A DNA stretch of 64,000 nucleotides from Flaccisagitta enflata (taxonomy: Eukaryota; Chaetognatha; Sagittoidea; Aphragmophora). The position numbers were made by a program, and so were the translations under genes. Shown here in pieces: positions 25,955 through 42,854 of this stretch. Location: NCBI GenBank assembly GCA_965153355.1, contig OZ231127.1, positions 30,752,001 through 30,816,000 on the forward strand. Reading direction: 5' to 3'. A model generated the notes under the pieces. The model was given only the letters and a program-made list of their open reading frames with translations. It ran no database searches and was not told the origin of the DNA. How positions within the stretch are numbered: position 1 is the first letter of the stretch; every line of letters begins with the position of its first letter.

Positions 25955-26370
25955 AGTCGCGTGCTACGCGACTCTATAAGCCACTTTTCAGTCCGTCGGT
26001 CCGTCACAAAGTCAGTCACAAAGTTGTTTTAAAGGCTTTTTATCGCATTTTTATGCCTCTTAATAATGAAAAGAAACTTTGACGAGTGAACAGTCGTTTG
26101 ACAAGTGTTTTTGAAAAAAAATTGTTTGTCGTCTGTCTGCCTGGCATTTTTTGAAAGTGCCGATGCACGCGACTTAGGTCTAATGACCTTGTTAGAGAAT
26201 GGGAGATAGACAGATGGATGGACACACCCTCTTATACAGATGCGAGGACGCATCTAATTATGGTTAGGGGTGTCTTCTGCGTGTGTGGGAGTGCATTGAC
26301 TGATTTTTAGAGAATGGGGGATGGACAGACGGATGGACACATCCTCTTATACAGATGCGAGGACACATCT
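25955..26370. repeat. Cluster of family A stem-loops
   Basis: AGTCGCGTGCTACGCGACT (8-bp stem, 3-nt loop) at 25955, then AGATGCGAGGACGCATCT at 26238 and AGATGCGAGGACACATCT at 26353. The last two belong to a tandem duplication of about 115 bp (TGGTTAGGGGTGTCTT...GGACACA). GATGCACGCGACTTAGG near 26162 is a further piece. Confidence 0.75.
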
Positions 26371-26404
26371 AATAATGGTTAAAGGTGTCTTTTGAGTGTG
26401 TGGG

Positions 26405-26965
26405 AGTGCCAATCCTAAGAAAGAGGCCCAGATCCAAAACTCAAGGATGAGATTTGGGCCTTGAATATAGGATTTGGGCCCCAAGGCAGGGATTTGGCCC
26501 TCAAGACTGGGATTTGGTCCTTGAGATTGGAATCTGAGCCTCGAGACTTTGATTTGAGGGGGGGGGTGGAGAAGGAGGAGGAGGAGTAGAATGAGGAGAA
26601 AATTCCTCATACGTATGTGTGAAAGCATAGGTTATTGACCCCTTTGGGGCCGCTGCCCTGCTTCCCCTTCTACTTTAACCACGATCTTCTTAGGCAGGGC
26701 ACGGGTGCCGCTGACCATCTAACGCTTTTGTGACTATTTTGATTTCATTGCATCAGTGGTTTTCCGTCTAATTTTTGCACATGTGTTAGCATGAATATTG
26801 ATAAAAAAATGAAATCAGTATGGAATTCCCATTGAAAAGTATAGAAAATTAATGAAAAATGAAAAAAATGTAGAATTCCCATTGAATAACATGGGAAATT
26901 GACAAAAAGATGAGAAAATGGCGGGGGGGGGGGTGACGAACACACAAACGTACAAACGCTCAAAC
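26405..26965. repeat. 20-nt minisatellite, family B hairpin and CCCATTGAA repeats
   Basis: GGATTTGGGCCCCAAGGCAG-type units (26405-26560), then ATTCCTCATA..., CCCCTTTGGGGCC, the family B stem TGCCCTGC (26654-26661) with GCAGGGCA (26694-26701), GCTGACCATCTAACGCTTTTG, and ATTCCCATTGAA units up to about 26900. Confidence 0.8.
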
Positions 26966-27890
26966 GAATGAAAGTCCCAAAAAGCCTAACAAAAATTTTC
27001 TCCCCATGGAATACAATGGTAATTAGAGGGGGGTGGCGGCCCTATCAGGACCTTGTCAAAATTTCATGAAACTTGACAAATCTTAATTTCATAATAAATG
27101 GGGGCAGTTTGTAGAATTAGATAGGTTTCTGAGACTCACGACCTTGCATCCTTCACCTTGATGTTCACCCTCGATTCTGAGGGGTGGGTTTAGTCGCATC
27201 GCTATGTTGATTCAGTAGTTTCGCTCACGTGTCAAACTGCGCATTTTGCTAGGAATATCCGTGTCTTTTTTGGTTCAATTTATTGCTGGTTTCGTTCTCT
27301 CAAGCTCCATTAGACAAAAAATTTGTTATAACTTAGTTAATGAGTTGAAACTTATTCATGAGTTTGTTCCACTCATTCATGATTTCCTTCCATTCACTAA
27401 CTAGGCATCATTAACATTTTTCTTTTGGCTGTCTGTCTGTCTGTCTGTCGGTCACGCTTGCCTTTAAAACCACTTGGCCTTGTTTTGGATCCAATTACAA
27501 GTTTCTGTGTGTCTTTTCAAAATACAAAGGATAGTAAGCAAATCTGAAATGACATTTTTTAATTAGATCTGAAACAGTCGAACTTCGACTCGAAGCAAGG
27601 AGATTTCAATGCTAAGTTATATCTAAACATTATCAACAATGGCAAATGATTGAAACAAGCAAAAGTTTCCCTGGACTTCAAAAATGCGGTTGGCGGCATC
27701 AATCAGTTTTGTTTTGTTTTGTTTGGTTTTTCTCTAGATTTGTGATAAAGATTCAAATAAGATTCATCAAAAGATATTTAGTCTAACGAAAAGTAACATA
27801 AGATGACAGCAATGAAAAAAAATTTCAAGTTTTTTTGCCTTGGTATCTTATGAATCAATGACAGGGTGTGCGAAAATATATGAGTCAATA
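26966..27890. other. Spacer
   Basis: A family A remnant (CTGTCTGTCGGTCACG ... CTTGGCCTTGTTTTG) lies at 27428-27496. No gene is seen. Confidence 0.4.
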
Positions 27891-28141
27891 CAGTTAAGCT
27901 TCACTAGAAGGCATCTCAAGGGACTGGTTGATTTCATGCCTTCTAGGCGAGGTGCCTTATAGCCGAGCATGTATATTTCTGCACGAATAAGCAATCAAAT
28001 TGACATAGATGGATGCTTGGAAGTTGCAACAAAAAGAAATTGGATTTTCATTTAGTTTCTGCAAAAAAGTAAACTGTCTTACCATTATCATTTTTCATTT
28101 ACCAGCTCGCCACCTGACTTACCATGAATGAGACTTGAAAA

Positions 28142-29606
28142 CACTCATAAAAAAATGAAAATTATATTTGTTGATATTAGAATTTTTGGTTCCAAAGTTA
28201 TATTTTTTATTATTATATTCCGGTTATATAAATGTTATATATGGTTATATCGATGTTATACAAGTTATACAGGCGAAAATGGCGAAAAAAATCCCAAATT
28301 ATACCGATTAGTTTGATTATACCTAAATTATAACAAAAAGTTATACTTTTGGTCTAACTTTTTGATATAATCGATATAACTATGGCCAGAAAGATCCACG
28401 CGGTTATACTACAATTATAATTTTAAAAAAGTTATATTTCAATTATAATTCTTTAGAAATTATATTTATACTATAATTTCTTTCTCATTTGCATAATGTC
28501 GTTTTGCCTGATATCTTGCTTTCGTGATTTTCTATAAAGTTCTCATCAAAAGTGAGAACTTTTATAGATTCAGACTAAGCATCTATAGCTTAAGTCTTTT
28601 CCTATAAAGTTCGCATTAAAAATGCAAACATTTATAGAACAAGACTAAGCATACAGAGCAAGTCTGTCTAAAGCTATCGGCAGATCGTCATGGATCATAC
28701 TGGGCCAGATAGCGTACTTATAGATTTTTTCCATTTTTTATATTCAACATTTTGAAATGGAATGGTCTACAGGCAGTAATACAGTAACTATCACATAACA
28801 ACTACATATGTTGGATAAATCATAAGATAACATAATTGAGCTAATTCCCTATGTCAACTTAACATGTGTATAAAGTTTCATTATAAACTTTAAAGAAAAG
28901 GGCAAGATATTAGGCAAAATGTTCTGAGCTACTTTATGCAAATGATATATATATGATATATAATTTATATAATATTTGGATCCCAGTATTTTGACAAAGT
29001 CGGATTATATAATTTGTACAACTTTGAGACTGAAATTTCACAGAGTCCAATTAGATCAATTATACAGTTTCTCGACTTTCTTGGCCCAGGAATTACAATC
29101 AATATAACTTTAAGCCTTTTTCTTTGCAGCCATTTTTAGTCGCGGACACGCGACTCTACACCTTGCCGTGTCGGTCGGTAGGTCCGTCCGTCACATTTTT
29201 GAGTTCCGAGCGGTTTTCGCACCGCCCCTGCCAAACTGTCCGCAACTGGATTGCCGTGTATCCGGCCTTGTTTTTAACTGCAGCACTCTATATGTAAATG
29301 TATGGATTTTTCCTGATAGTGGAGACCATGATCAATCCTCAAATAAGTGTTTCAGTAAAATTTTTTGGAGCGTCATTGTATAACGGGTATAATAACAGTA
29401 AATCGTTCCTAGCTAGCACACCGCTGAAGCACTAATGCTCATCTTTTGAACAATGATAGCGACCTCCCCAAGGACCATTTTGATAAAAAAAAAAAGGAGT
29501 CGACCCAACTATATAATCTATATAATAAGACAAAAAGTTGAAAAATATAACTTTGGAACCAAAAATTCTAATTTCAACAAATATAATTTTCATTTTTTTA
29601 TGAGTG
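28142..29606. mobile_element. CACTA-like non-autonomous element, 1,465 bp
   Basis: Inverted ends of about 65 bp start CACTCATAAAAAAATG and end CATTTTTTTATGAGTG. The empty site is known from 22224-23071 (CTTGAAAAGTGACTG), giving a 2-bp AA duplication. CACT termini and a 2-3-bp duplication fit CMC/CACTA transposons. The interior shares about 0.5 kb with the element at 31974. A family A repeat sits inside at 29138-29275. Confidence 0.8.
29138..29275 (+). repeat. Family A structured repeat, short form, inside the CACTA-like element
   Basis: Stem-loop AGTCGCGGACACGCGACT, CTACACCTTGCCGTGTCGGT, short GTCC tract, CACATTTTTGAG, CCCCTGCC, CTGGATTGCCGTGTATCCGG, CCTTGTTTTT. Confidence 0.85.
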
Positions 29607-30245
29607 AAGTGACTGCAGTGCTCAAAAGATATCCATGGACAGAGTTATCACTTTCATTTATTTGGAAACTAGCATGGTAGCAACCAGTCTTAGACCTATT
29701 TCTCTTAACTCATAAAGTGGCAAAAAATCCATTCACACACTAGCATGGCATCATTGATCTTTTATTGGCATGGATTTATCAGCAAATCGAGTTTTCACTC
29801 TTCTTCTTCATCATCTTCTTCCTCTCTCATTCATATCCCCCTAGCTTCCCGTTTCTTTCACTTCCTCTTCATCATAATCATTGGTGCTCTTCTACATCAT
29901 TGGTTTACCTCCTCATCGTCATTGGTATTCCTCTTCATCGCTCTCATTGGCGTCTCTTCCACCCTTAGCTTATCCACTTGCTCATCTTAACAACACTTTG
30001 TTTGTCAGATGCCTTCAAAGCGAGCAAATTATCCACCAAAAACTCCATTTTTTATGCGCTATAGTGAAATTTGCTTAATAGGCGAGTGCCTTATATGCGG
30101 GGCTTATTATAAAAGAAATAAAGAGAGAAAAGTTGGGACTTCTCAAATCATACCTTGATGCGAGGGATGCCTTATTAGCGGGTGCGCTCTAGTGAAGCTC
30201 GACTGTATCATCATCTCTAAGAACTACAGAATGCTCGTTTTCACC

Positions 30246-30585
<340 letters not shown>

Positions 30586-30794
30586 CTTCTTTCTTATACT
30601 TCTATCCTTCTCTGTTGCTCCCTCTCATCTTATCTCCTTTGCTTTTCATCTTATCTTATCTCACCACAAAAGATTAAAAATCCGATGGAATTTCCATTTG
30701 GTTCTTCTCTGTCCCCTTTATATTTCTCACTATTCGTTCTCTGACCTAAGCTTCGTCTTCATTTTCCTTTTTTGAATGCTGAGATTGAAATAGC

Positions 30795-31055
30795 TCTTTC
30801 TGCGGACACGCAACTCTATGGGAGGCTTGGTCCGTCCATCGGGCCGCTGATCCGTCGGTCCATCGATCCGTCGGTCCGTCCGTCCATCGATCCGTCCATC
30901 CGTAAGCATGAGTCAAAAACTGGGGAAACAATGTTTTAGAACCTTGTTGTGTCTGTGTAAGTATCGGAAAGTAGGTTGGGTGGGGCATTGGGCATGGATA
31001 GGGGTTGGCTGCCCCTGCCCACCCAGCCGCAACGATATCGTGACCCTGCGTTACT
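30795..31055 (+). repeat. Family A structured repeat, longer subfamily
   Basis: CTGCGGACACGCAACTCTATGG, GGCTTGGTCCGTCC, a CCATCGATCCGTCGG tract and the GTTGGCTGCCCCTGCCCACC ... CAACGATATCGTGACC ending shared with 7092-7190, 35345-35500 and 62080-62220. Confidence 0.65.
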
Positions 31056-31064
31056 TGTTACTCT

Positions 31065-31497
31065 CCCTTCTTCTTCTTTTTCTTCTTCTTCTTCTTCTTT
31101 TTTTTTCTTTTCCCTTTTCTTTTTCTTTTTGTTTTTCTTCTTCTTCTTTTTCTTAATCTTCTTCTTCTTCTTCTTCTCCCTCGTGACCCTGCGTCACTTG
31201 TTACTCTCCCTCCTTCTTCTTTTTCTTTTTCTTTTTCTTTTTCTTTTTCTTTTTCTGTTTCTTTTTCTTTTTCTTTTTCTTTTTCTTTTTCTTTTTCTTT
31301 TTCCTTTTCTTTTTCCTCTTCTTCTTCTTCTTCTTCTTCTTCTTCTTCTTCTTCCTCTCCTCCCTCTCCTTCTTCTTCTTCTTCTTCTTCTTCTTCTTCT
31401 TCTTCTTCTTCTTCTTCTTCTTCTTCTTCTTCTCCTTCTTCTTCTTCTTCTTCTTCTTCTTCTTCTTCTTCTTCTTCTTCTTCTTCTTCTTCTCCAA
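31065..31497 (+). repeat. (TTC)n / (TTTTTC)n array
   Basis: Polypyrimidine array of over 400 bp with a duplicated CTCGTGACCCTGCG segment near 31182. It could form triplex DNA. The Lys/Glu/Arg-rich minus-strand frames are by-products. Confidence 0.95.
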
Positions 31498-31736
31498 CTT
31501 CTAAGCATATTCTTGTTCTTCTTTTGTTTCCTCCAGTTTCTTGACTGTTCTTTCTGCCTTTCTTTTGACTCTTCTTCCACTCACTTTTTTCCATCATCTC
31601 CTGACGCCAGCACTTTTTGTGTCTTATCCGTTTATCTGTCTTTCATTTAATTTTTGCAGCGCCATCCCCGACTGTTCCCTTCATTCTTCTCTTCTTCTGT
31701 CATTCTCTTCCCTCCTCTTCCCGTTCCAAATTGAAT

Positions 31737-31860
31737 AGTCGCAAAAGCGTTACATGGTCAGCGGTACCCGATGCCCCTATGTTAGTTTATGTTGGCATGA
31801 GATGATGAGTGGGGCAGCGGCCCCGGAGGGGCCGATGACCTATGATTCCATGCTGGACAA
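31737..31860 (-). repeat. Family B hairpin repeat, GGGGCA-type stem
   Basis: On the plus strand it starts TAGTCGCAAAAGCGTTACATGG, then GTCAGCGGTACCCG, stem TGCCCC (31772-31777) with GGGGCA (31811-31816), and GCGGCCCCGGAGGGGCCGATG. The stem differs from TGCCCTGC copies on both sides. Confidence 0.8.
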
Positions 31861-33345
31861 TTGCAGGGTCTTTGATACCTGGTTTTGGGTCCAAGTAGCC
31901 TGAATTCAGGTCTGAGTTGCCTGATTTAAAGTCTAAGATGCCTGATTTGAGGTCTGAGAGGTTTGAGAAGCTGCACTCAAAAAAAAAATTTTTCAGGTAT
32001 AACTTTGTCTAATAAATTAGACCTAGATGGGCGATTATTATACATGGGCCCCAATTATATTCCAATTATACGGAATTATACTGAAATTATACTGAATTAT
32101 ACAAAACTATACAAAGTTATACAGCCCTGGAGGGTCAGATTTACCAAAATTATACAGTATTATATTTGCGCAATATAACAGTTAGACAAAGTCTTATGCA
32201 TATAATAATTATATTTTTAGGTATAACAATTATATTTGATTTATATAATGATTATATTTCCCCAAAACATAATGTCTTTCTCATTTGCATAATGTTGTTT
32301 TGCCTGATATCTTGCTTTCGTGATTTTCTATAAAGTTCTCATCAAAAGTGAGAACTTTTATAGATTCAGACTAAGCATCTATAGCTTAAGTCTTTTCCTA
32401 TAAAGTTCGCATTAAAAATGCAAACATTTATAGAACAAGACTAAGCATACAGAGCAAGTCTGTCTTAAGCTATCGGCAGATCGTCGTGGATCATACTGGG
32501 CCAGATAGCGTACTTATAAATTTTTTCTATTTTTTATATTCAACATTTTGAACTGGAATGGTCTACAGGCAGTAATACAGTAACTATCACATAATAACTA
32601 CATATGTTGGATAAATCATAAGATAACATCATTGAGCTAATTCCCTATGTCAATTTAACATGTGTATAAAGTTTCATTATAAACTTTAAAGAAAAGGGCA
32701 AGATATTAGGCAAAATGTTCTGAGCTACTTTATGCAAATGATATATATATGATATATAATTTTAAAAATCTTTGAAAATTTTCAAGTTAGCGTTGTATAA
32801 TTCTTATATTTCAAAAAAAACTTTGAAAATTTTTAAGTGAGCCTTATATAATTCTTATATTTCAAAAAATCTGAAAATTTTCAAGTGAGTGGAAGCGGTC
32901 TAGTATAATTGTTATATTTTTTGGGTTTTGGCTGATTTTATTATGATGCATTAGATTTATCGATCCCAATTAGCTCCCCTATGTCATTCCCATTGTTGCT
33001 ATGTTTCTGCACTTGTTTTTTAACTTTTTTTTTTTTGAAGTGCCGGTATAATTCTGTATAATTTCGCTGAAAATCGCCTTGGGGATGAATGTAATAATTA
33101 TATAAAATCGCATGTATAATAATCGCCCTTTTAGATATAATTTTCATGATAATTATTAGATTTCGAAATTTTTTTTTGAGTGTGATTATGTGGCTTAAGA
33201 GGCCTGATTTTAGGTCTTATTCAGGGCTCGAGGCCTGATTATGGGCTGGGAAGGCCTAAGCTGGTTCTGATAGGCCTAGTCTGAGGTCTTGAAGGCCTGA
33301 TTTTGGGTTTAAAAGGCCAGTTTTGGGGTCTGAAAAGGCCCGATT
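31861..33345. repeat. ~21-nt minisatellite interrupted by a CACTA-like element
   Basis: Units like GCCTGATTTGAGGTCTGAGA run at 31861-31973 and again at 33183-33345. Removing the insert rejoins the array at CTGATTATG. Confidence 0.8.
31974..33182. mobile_element. CACTA-like non-autonomous element, 1,209 bp
   Basis: The ends CACTCAAAAAAAAAATTT and TTTTTTTTTGAGTG are inverted, followed inward by GGGCGATTATTATACATG on both sides. It is flanked by a 2-bp TG duplication (31972-31973, 33183-33184). It shares a near-identical interior (32276-32760) with 28475-28965 of the first copy. No transposase frame is seen. Confidence 0.82.
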
Positions 33346-33348
33346 TAG

Positions 33349-34656
<1,308 letters not shown>

Positions 34657-34865
34657 AGCTCATTCCGTTTACTGCCTTTTCCATGGGTCGGTTTCCGGGT
34701 GAGATTCGTCACATTCTCTTTATCGCCAGTCCGTCTTAATTTCCTTGACTTACAATTTGACAGGATATATTGGCTCAGACCAGACCAAATATCTTATTCT
34801 CCAAGTCTCGCCCAGATTCTTTTTAATCTTACTCATCTTGCTGTCTTCTTTGATTTTGTCTGTCT

Positions 34866-35570
<705 letters not shown>

Positions 35571-35571
35571 C

Positions 35572-35915
35572 GTTAGAGTGGGCTCAATTTGGGCATTTGA
35601 ACAAAAAGTCATTTTCAAGCACTTTTCATGTTCCATTTACATGATTTTCGCTCCATCTTTTTGGAAAATCGATTTGGACTTGATCAAGGCACCGCATCAT
35701 CAATGCTGTAATTGTATACAATTGATTGCTGTAGTTGTGGGAGAAATTTCTTCCAAAGTCATACTATACAACTACACCTTATATGGCGCAGTGCCTAGAT
35801 CAAGTCCAAATCGATTTTCCTAGTAAATAGGGCTCTAATAATACAAATGGAACATGATAAGTGCTTGGAAATGATTTTTGAATTGGATGCTCAAATTGAT
35901 CCCACTTTATGTGCG
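35572..35915. mobile_element. Foldback element (imperfect arms)
   Basis: 35572-35690 and 35783-35915 are inverted relatives, sharing AAAATCGATTTGGACTTGAT and, more diverged, CTTTTCATGTTCCATTT. Exact ends and target duplication are not clear. Confidence 0.6.
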
Positions 35916-36725
35916 TCTCCTGCATCTTTTCTTTCCAGAGTTCCATTAATTGACTACATTCAAATGTGACTTCGCATCTCAATAATTGTTTTCCGATGGT
36001 CAGTGCGTCTGTATCTCGACCATCATGGCCTCTTTGAAAGTCACGCTAATGACGAATGAGGATGCCTGAACTTGAACGGACATTAAGATTGTCTTAATTT
36101 TGATCGATCAATTCAAAGCTTGTTCCTTTGTCATTAATCTTCTTGTTCTTAATAAAACCCCGCTCCAACAGACCCGCTTCTAACAAAACCAGGGGTGTAT
36201 ATAATTGAGTCGCTTTTGATTTTGTCCCCCCTTGCCTTTAATTTTCTTCCTCGCGAGGCGACGCATTGGGAAAGGAAAGTCCCTTTAACCTGTCTTCTTT
36301 TATTTCCTATACTGGTCATAACAGAATTCCGCTTGTAACAGATGAAATTTGTTGGTCCCCTGAAATCCGTTAGAGCCCGATTTAACTGTATCTCTTTTCA
36401 TACTGTTTGGCCTTCACCCCAGCTTTTGTTTTCTTTTTGCATCTCGTGTTGAATCAAGCTTCTGTCACGATTCTGCTTCACAAATCGATGCTTTCATTGT
36501 CGCATTCATGTTTCAAATTTTCGAAGTTAATGATATGTGCACTGCAGTGTGCACTGAGCTATCATACCCATTTATGAGACATACTCAGCGAAAAAAAAAG
36601 TACTTACAAAAAATGAATAAAAACAATTCCCACATTCAGCACCAGAATAAAGTCGTCACTAGCGGTTGATATCTACATCTCGTTTTTGCATTGTCCCTCC
36701 ATCTACACCCCACCTTCATTCTGTT

Positions 36726-36728
<3 letters not shown>
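35916..36728. other. Spacer with hAT-like and pogo-like remnants
   Basis: 36187-36290 is an inverted relative of the 17417 hAT element (CAGGGGTGTATATAATT). GCCCGATTTAACTGTA near 36375-36390 looks like a pogo-type terminus. Confidence 0.45.
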
Positions 36729-36984
<256 letters not shown>

Positions 36985-37154
36985 CTCACTCCCAGAGTCG
37001 CGCGCGTGAAGTTGAGTCTTTGCGTTGTCGCGCCCTCTTCCGCCCTTCACGCGCCTTCACGAAACACGGCGCGTGAAAGAGGGAAAAAGAGCGTCAAGTG
37101 CCGCCGTCAATGACGCCCCATCCAAAAAAGGAGCCGCAAACAACGAGACGCCGC

Positions 37155-37640
37155 CCCTTAACTCATACACAACAACGTATCATGGCTCATACGCGACGCC
37201 GTCTTATAGCTCATACATAACGCCACCCCATAACTCATAAGCAACGCCGCCCCTTAACTCATACACGACGCCGCTTCATAGCGCATACTCGACGCCGTCT
37301 CATAGCTCATATGTAATGCCATTTCAAAGCTCATAAGCAACGCCGCCCCATAGCTCATACGCGACGCCCTCTCATAGCTCATACGCGATGCTTTCTCAAG
37401 GCTCATGCGGCACGCAGCCCCATAGCTCATACGCAACGCCGTCTTATGGCTCATATGTGACGCTTTCTTATGGCTCATATGCGACGCCCTCTCTTAGGTC
37501 ATACGTGACACCATCTCATAGCTCATACACTACGCCGTCTTATGGCTCATATGCGACGGCGCCTTCTAGCCTTGTTGTAGCATATATGGGACGTCTTATG
37601 GCACATAACTTGTACGTAACGCTATGTTTCAACTCATAAG
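37155..37640 (+). repeat. 24-nt minisatellite (about 20 units)
   Basis: Units of the form GCTCATACGCGACGCCGTCT plus CATA repeat with mutations. 24 is divisible by three, so frames stay open on both strands for stretches (SYATPSYG on +). No ATG-started, domain-bearing gene is evident. Confidence 0.9.
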
Positions 37641-37850
37641 AGGCACCGCTTTATCGCTCGGGCGCGACCCCATCTCCTGGCTTTTATGCGGCACCACTCT
37701 GAGTCTTAATCTTTTTTATATTTATTCCATTTGCGGCGCGACGTCTTGTGTGTGATGTCGCTTGACGTGAAACTTTGCGTCATTAACCGCGACCTGCCCT
37801 GAAAACCTCGAAAGTGATGCTAGGTGATGAACTTCTTTTTTTCTCTTTTT

Positions 37851-38043
37851 AGTCGCGTGCAGGCTACACCCCGCTTTGTTGATCCGTCGGTCCGTCCGTC
37901 GGTCCGTCCGTCCGTCACACTTTACTTTTTTTTTTTGCGGTCATTGGCCTCACTGCTCCTACCCAAATGATCAAGGGACCTCAGAAACAGCCCCTGCCCA
38001 TCCGCACGTGACTAGGGTAGCCGTGTATCCGGCCTTGTTTTTT
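37851..38043 (+). repeat. Family A structured repeat, hairpin arm deleted
   Basis: AGTCGCGTGCAGG goes directly to CTACACCCCGCTTTGT, so the second stem arm is missing. The body and the ending GCCGTGTATCCGGCCTTGTT are intact. Confidence 0.85.
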
Positions 38044-38372
38044 AACAACTTACGCGCGGCATTTCTTTAAATGGGAATTTCCCGAATCATCAACGACGGG
38101 ATTTTTCTCTTGACAGCCTATCTGATATATGCGGAACCATTTTCATGCGAGTCAAAACTTCAAACGCAACTTCATTTCGACGCCATTTTGTCTACCAAAA
38201 CACGCGAGTTATCTGAGATGGAAAAACACGAACGAATAGAAAAAAAAAAGATTAAAGAAAATTCAAGGAGACAAAATGCTCAAACAAACAAACCCAAAAC
38301 AAAATCCGCAGTTTATGGAAATACCGAAAAAGCCCAAAATATTGGGAGGAAACAAGGGAGAATGAGAGAGAG

Positions 38373-38481
<109 letters not shown>

Positions 38482-38589
38482 GACAGAAAAAAGAACAGAA
38501 AAAGAACAGTAAGACAGAATTTTAAAAGCATTGAATGTTCATTTGTTCGTCGCACAACCAGACACAACCATTCATGATCTTTGGGGCAG

Positions 38590-38711
38590 ATGTGAGGCTT
38601 GATGGGCTGATTTCGGATGAAGGGTGATTTGAGGCTAGGAAGGCTTATGTAAAGCCTCGATAGCTGACTTTAGGACTAAGGGGCTGATTTTCGCCCAGGA
38701 GGACGCAAATT

Positions 38712-38735
<24 letters not shown>
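38590..38735 (+). repeat. Degenerate 21-nt-type minisatellite
   Basis: GGCTGATTT and GGCTTATG units resemble the arrays at 31861 and 33183. Confidence 0.5.
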
Positions 38736-40717
<1,982 letters not shown>

Positions 40718-40744
40718 TCACATTTTCTCACTTGTTTCGGCTTC

Positions 40745-41090
40745 TGGTGACCGGCGAATAATGAATAACCACATCGGCGAATGATGGCCGGAAACTGCCG
40801 GCAGATATAAATCGGCCGGCTACCGGCAACTGACGCCTTTATGTCGACGAACCGGCGAACCGGATACTGGCGAAGCAACGACTCGAATTCTTCTTGTATC
40901 AAAGGCGTCTCTCTTATTCATCCAACGCCTCCTTGCCTCATCACTAGCTCGCTCGTCGCTGTGATCTTCCTTTTTTCCTGCGCCCAGCTTCATCATGAGC
41001 TTCATGTTCATTCTACGTCTCATATTCTAGCTCTAACTAACTTTTTTCTGCGTAATCTTTAAATCTTGTTTTCTTTTTAATCTGTTTTTT
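40745..41090. other. CCGGCGAA-rich patch and spacer
   Basis: 40745-40875 has loose GCCGGC and CCGGCGAA repeats resembling the array at 60055-60420. No gene is recognised. Confidence 0.4.
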
Positions 41091-41340
41091 AGTCGCGTGC
41101 ACGCGACTCTACACCCCGCTTTGTCCGACAGTCGGTCGGTTGGTCGGTCGGTTGGTCGGTCGGTCGGTTGGTTGGTCGGTCACACTTTACTTTTTTATCA
41201 ATCTTATTTCTTTGGGGCATTTTAGGTCATGTGGGAGTATAATAAGTCATTCTAAGTCATTCCAAGTTATTTTAAGTCATTCTACGTCTTTCTAAATAAA
41301 AGTCTCGCACGCGACTTATAGGTGATGGCCTTGTTTTTTT
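41091..41340 (+). repeat. Family A structured repeat with perfect palindrome
   Basis: AGTCGCGTGCACGCGACT at 41091-41108, CTACACCCCGCTTTGTCC, long GGTCGGTTGG tract, CACACTTTACTTTTTTAT, then a TTCTAAGTCATT repeat patch and the end GGCCTTGTTTTTT. Confidence 0.82.
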
Positions 41341-41559
41341 TTATGTATCCATGCGTTTTTTTTTTTTTTGTTTTTTTTTCTCACAACCTTTATTTCTTTA
41401 TTTTTTATCCTCGTATTCTTTTTCTATTCTTTCCTTCTATTTCTTCAGGTGTTCTTTCCTTCTTTCCTTTTTTCTTGTATTCCTTCTAGCTTCTTTCCTT
41501 CTTTATTTTATTCCTTCTTGCTTCTTTCGCTCTTTCCTTCTTCCTATCTTTCTTCCTTC

Positions 41560-41735
<176 letters not shown>

Positions 41736-42854
41736 TGCTCTCTCAAGCTCACTCTCATCACATTTTTTCAACAAATATCACTTTTTCTTTGCCTTTACCC
41801 TCGATTAGCGCCTTTCTGCTAATGACAGAGAGAAAATGATTGCTGAGGAAATTCCCTTTTCTTTCTAAGGCAGGCGATGGTGGATATTCATGTCTCTCAC
41901 AACTTTTGTTTACGTCTCATCAGTACAGTTTATGTGTTTTTCTTTGATTGAATATTCATAATAAAAAATAGAAACAAAAACAAAGACACCACCGCGAATT
42001 TATAAGTGGGACTATCAAAGGGGCTCGTGGGAAAGTAAAGCCAATAGAGGTTAGTTTTGCGATTTTTTCTTTCAGGAAATGGAAGCCTATGACCATGTGC
42101 GGGTGGACAGGAGAAGTTATGTAGAAGCGAAGTGTTATGACTCATGGGCCAACTGTCCAACCGACTGACAGACCCTGATAGCGAGTTACAGGTTCGCGTG
42201 GTCCCGCTAGAAACAGTGAGTGGATAAAGACCTGGTTAAATATTCTTTTTCGTTAGATTGGAAAGAAATAAGTTCCTGTCAACATCGGCCAGTTTTGGCC
42301 ATTTTCACAATAAACAAGCCAGGCTGAAATCCATGAAATGGTGGGCGATGAAGCATAGTTTCGTCCCACCAATCATTTCATCGATGATGAAAGCTGTTCC
42401 TATACATTACATTAGACCAAGTGCCCTACATGCATCATTCATACTTAAGATTTTGATAGGTTAGGGGGCTCTAATTAGTGCCAAAACAGCCTATTTTTTA
42501 AGTCACACTTGTGTCACACTTCAATCTTCAGTGTAAAAGACATGGAAAAATTGTCAAACCCCCCCTTGCTTCGGTCATTTTTTTACATTTGCAATCCCTA
42601 AAGAAGCACCAAAAATTTGGTGATGATCGGCCGTTGTTTACTATGGTAAAATTTCACTCATAGTAAATTAGTCCAAAAAGACGATTTGCTCGTTTTCATA
42701 CATAGCAGTATGCTATACCAAATTCATCATACTATAAGGGCTGGATAAGAAAAAAATGGTTTACCCCCATTTAGTACTGACATAAACCAGGTTTCATGCC
42801 AAATTTCAGACCTTCATGTCAATTCTAGCCAGAGATATAAAAAAAGATAAACTA
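41736..42854. other. Spacer with a family A minus-strand remnant
   Basis: 42090-42215 contains GCGGGTGGACAGG and CCAACCGACTGACAGACCC followed by a poor hairpin. No gene is visible. Confidence 0.4.

Larger units (their letters stand above)
27891..30205. mobile_element. Second mariner/pogo-type copy, split by a CACTA-like element
   Basis: Same ends as the copy at 22224, flanked by TA (27889-27890, 30206-30207). Subtracting the 1,465-bp insertion and one 2-bp duplication leaves exactly 848 bp, the length of the intact copy. The two copies are nearly identical, so the insertion or the family spread is fairly recent. Confidence 0.9.

Noticed and set aside
31058-31597. Glu/Lys/Arg-rich frame resembling a nuclear acidic protein
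   Set aside because: It is the minus-strand reading of a TTC/TTTTTC microsatellite, with the same composition in all frames.
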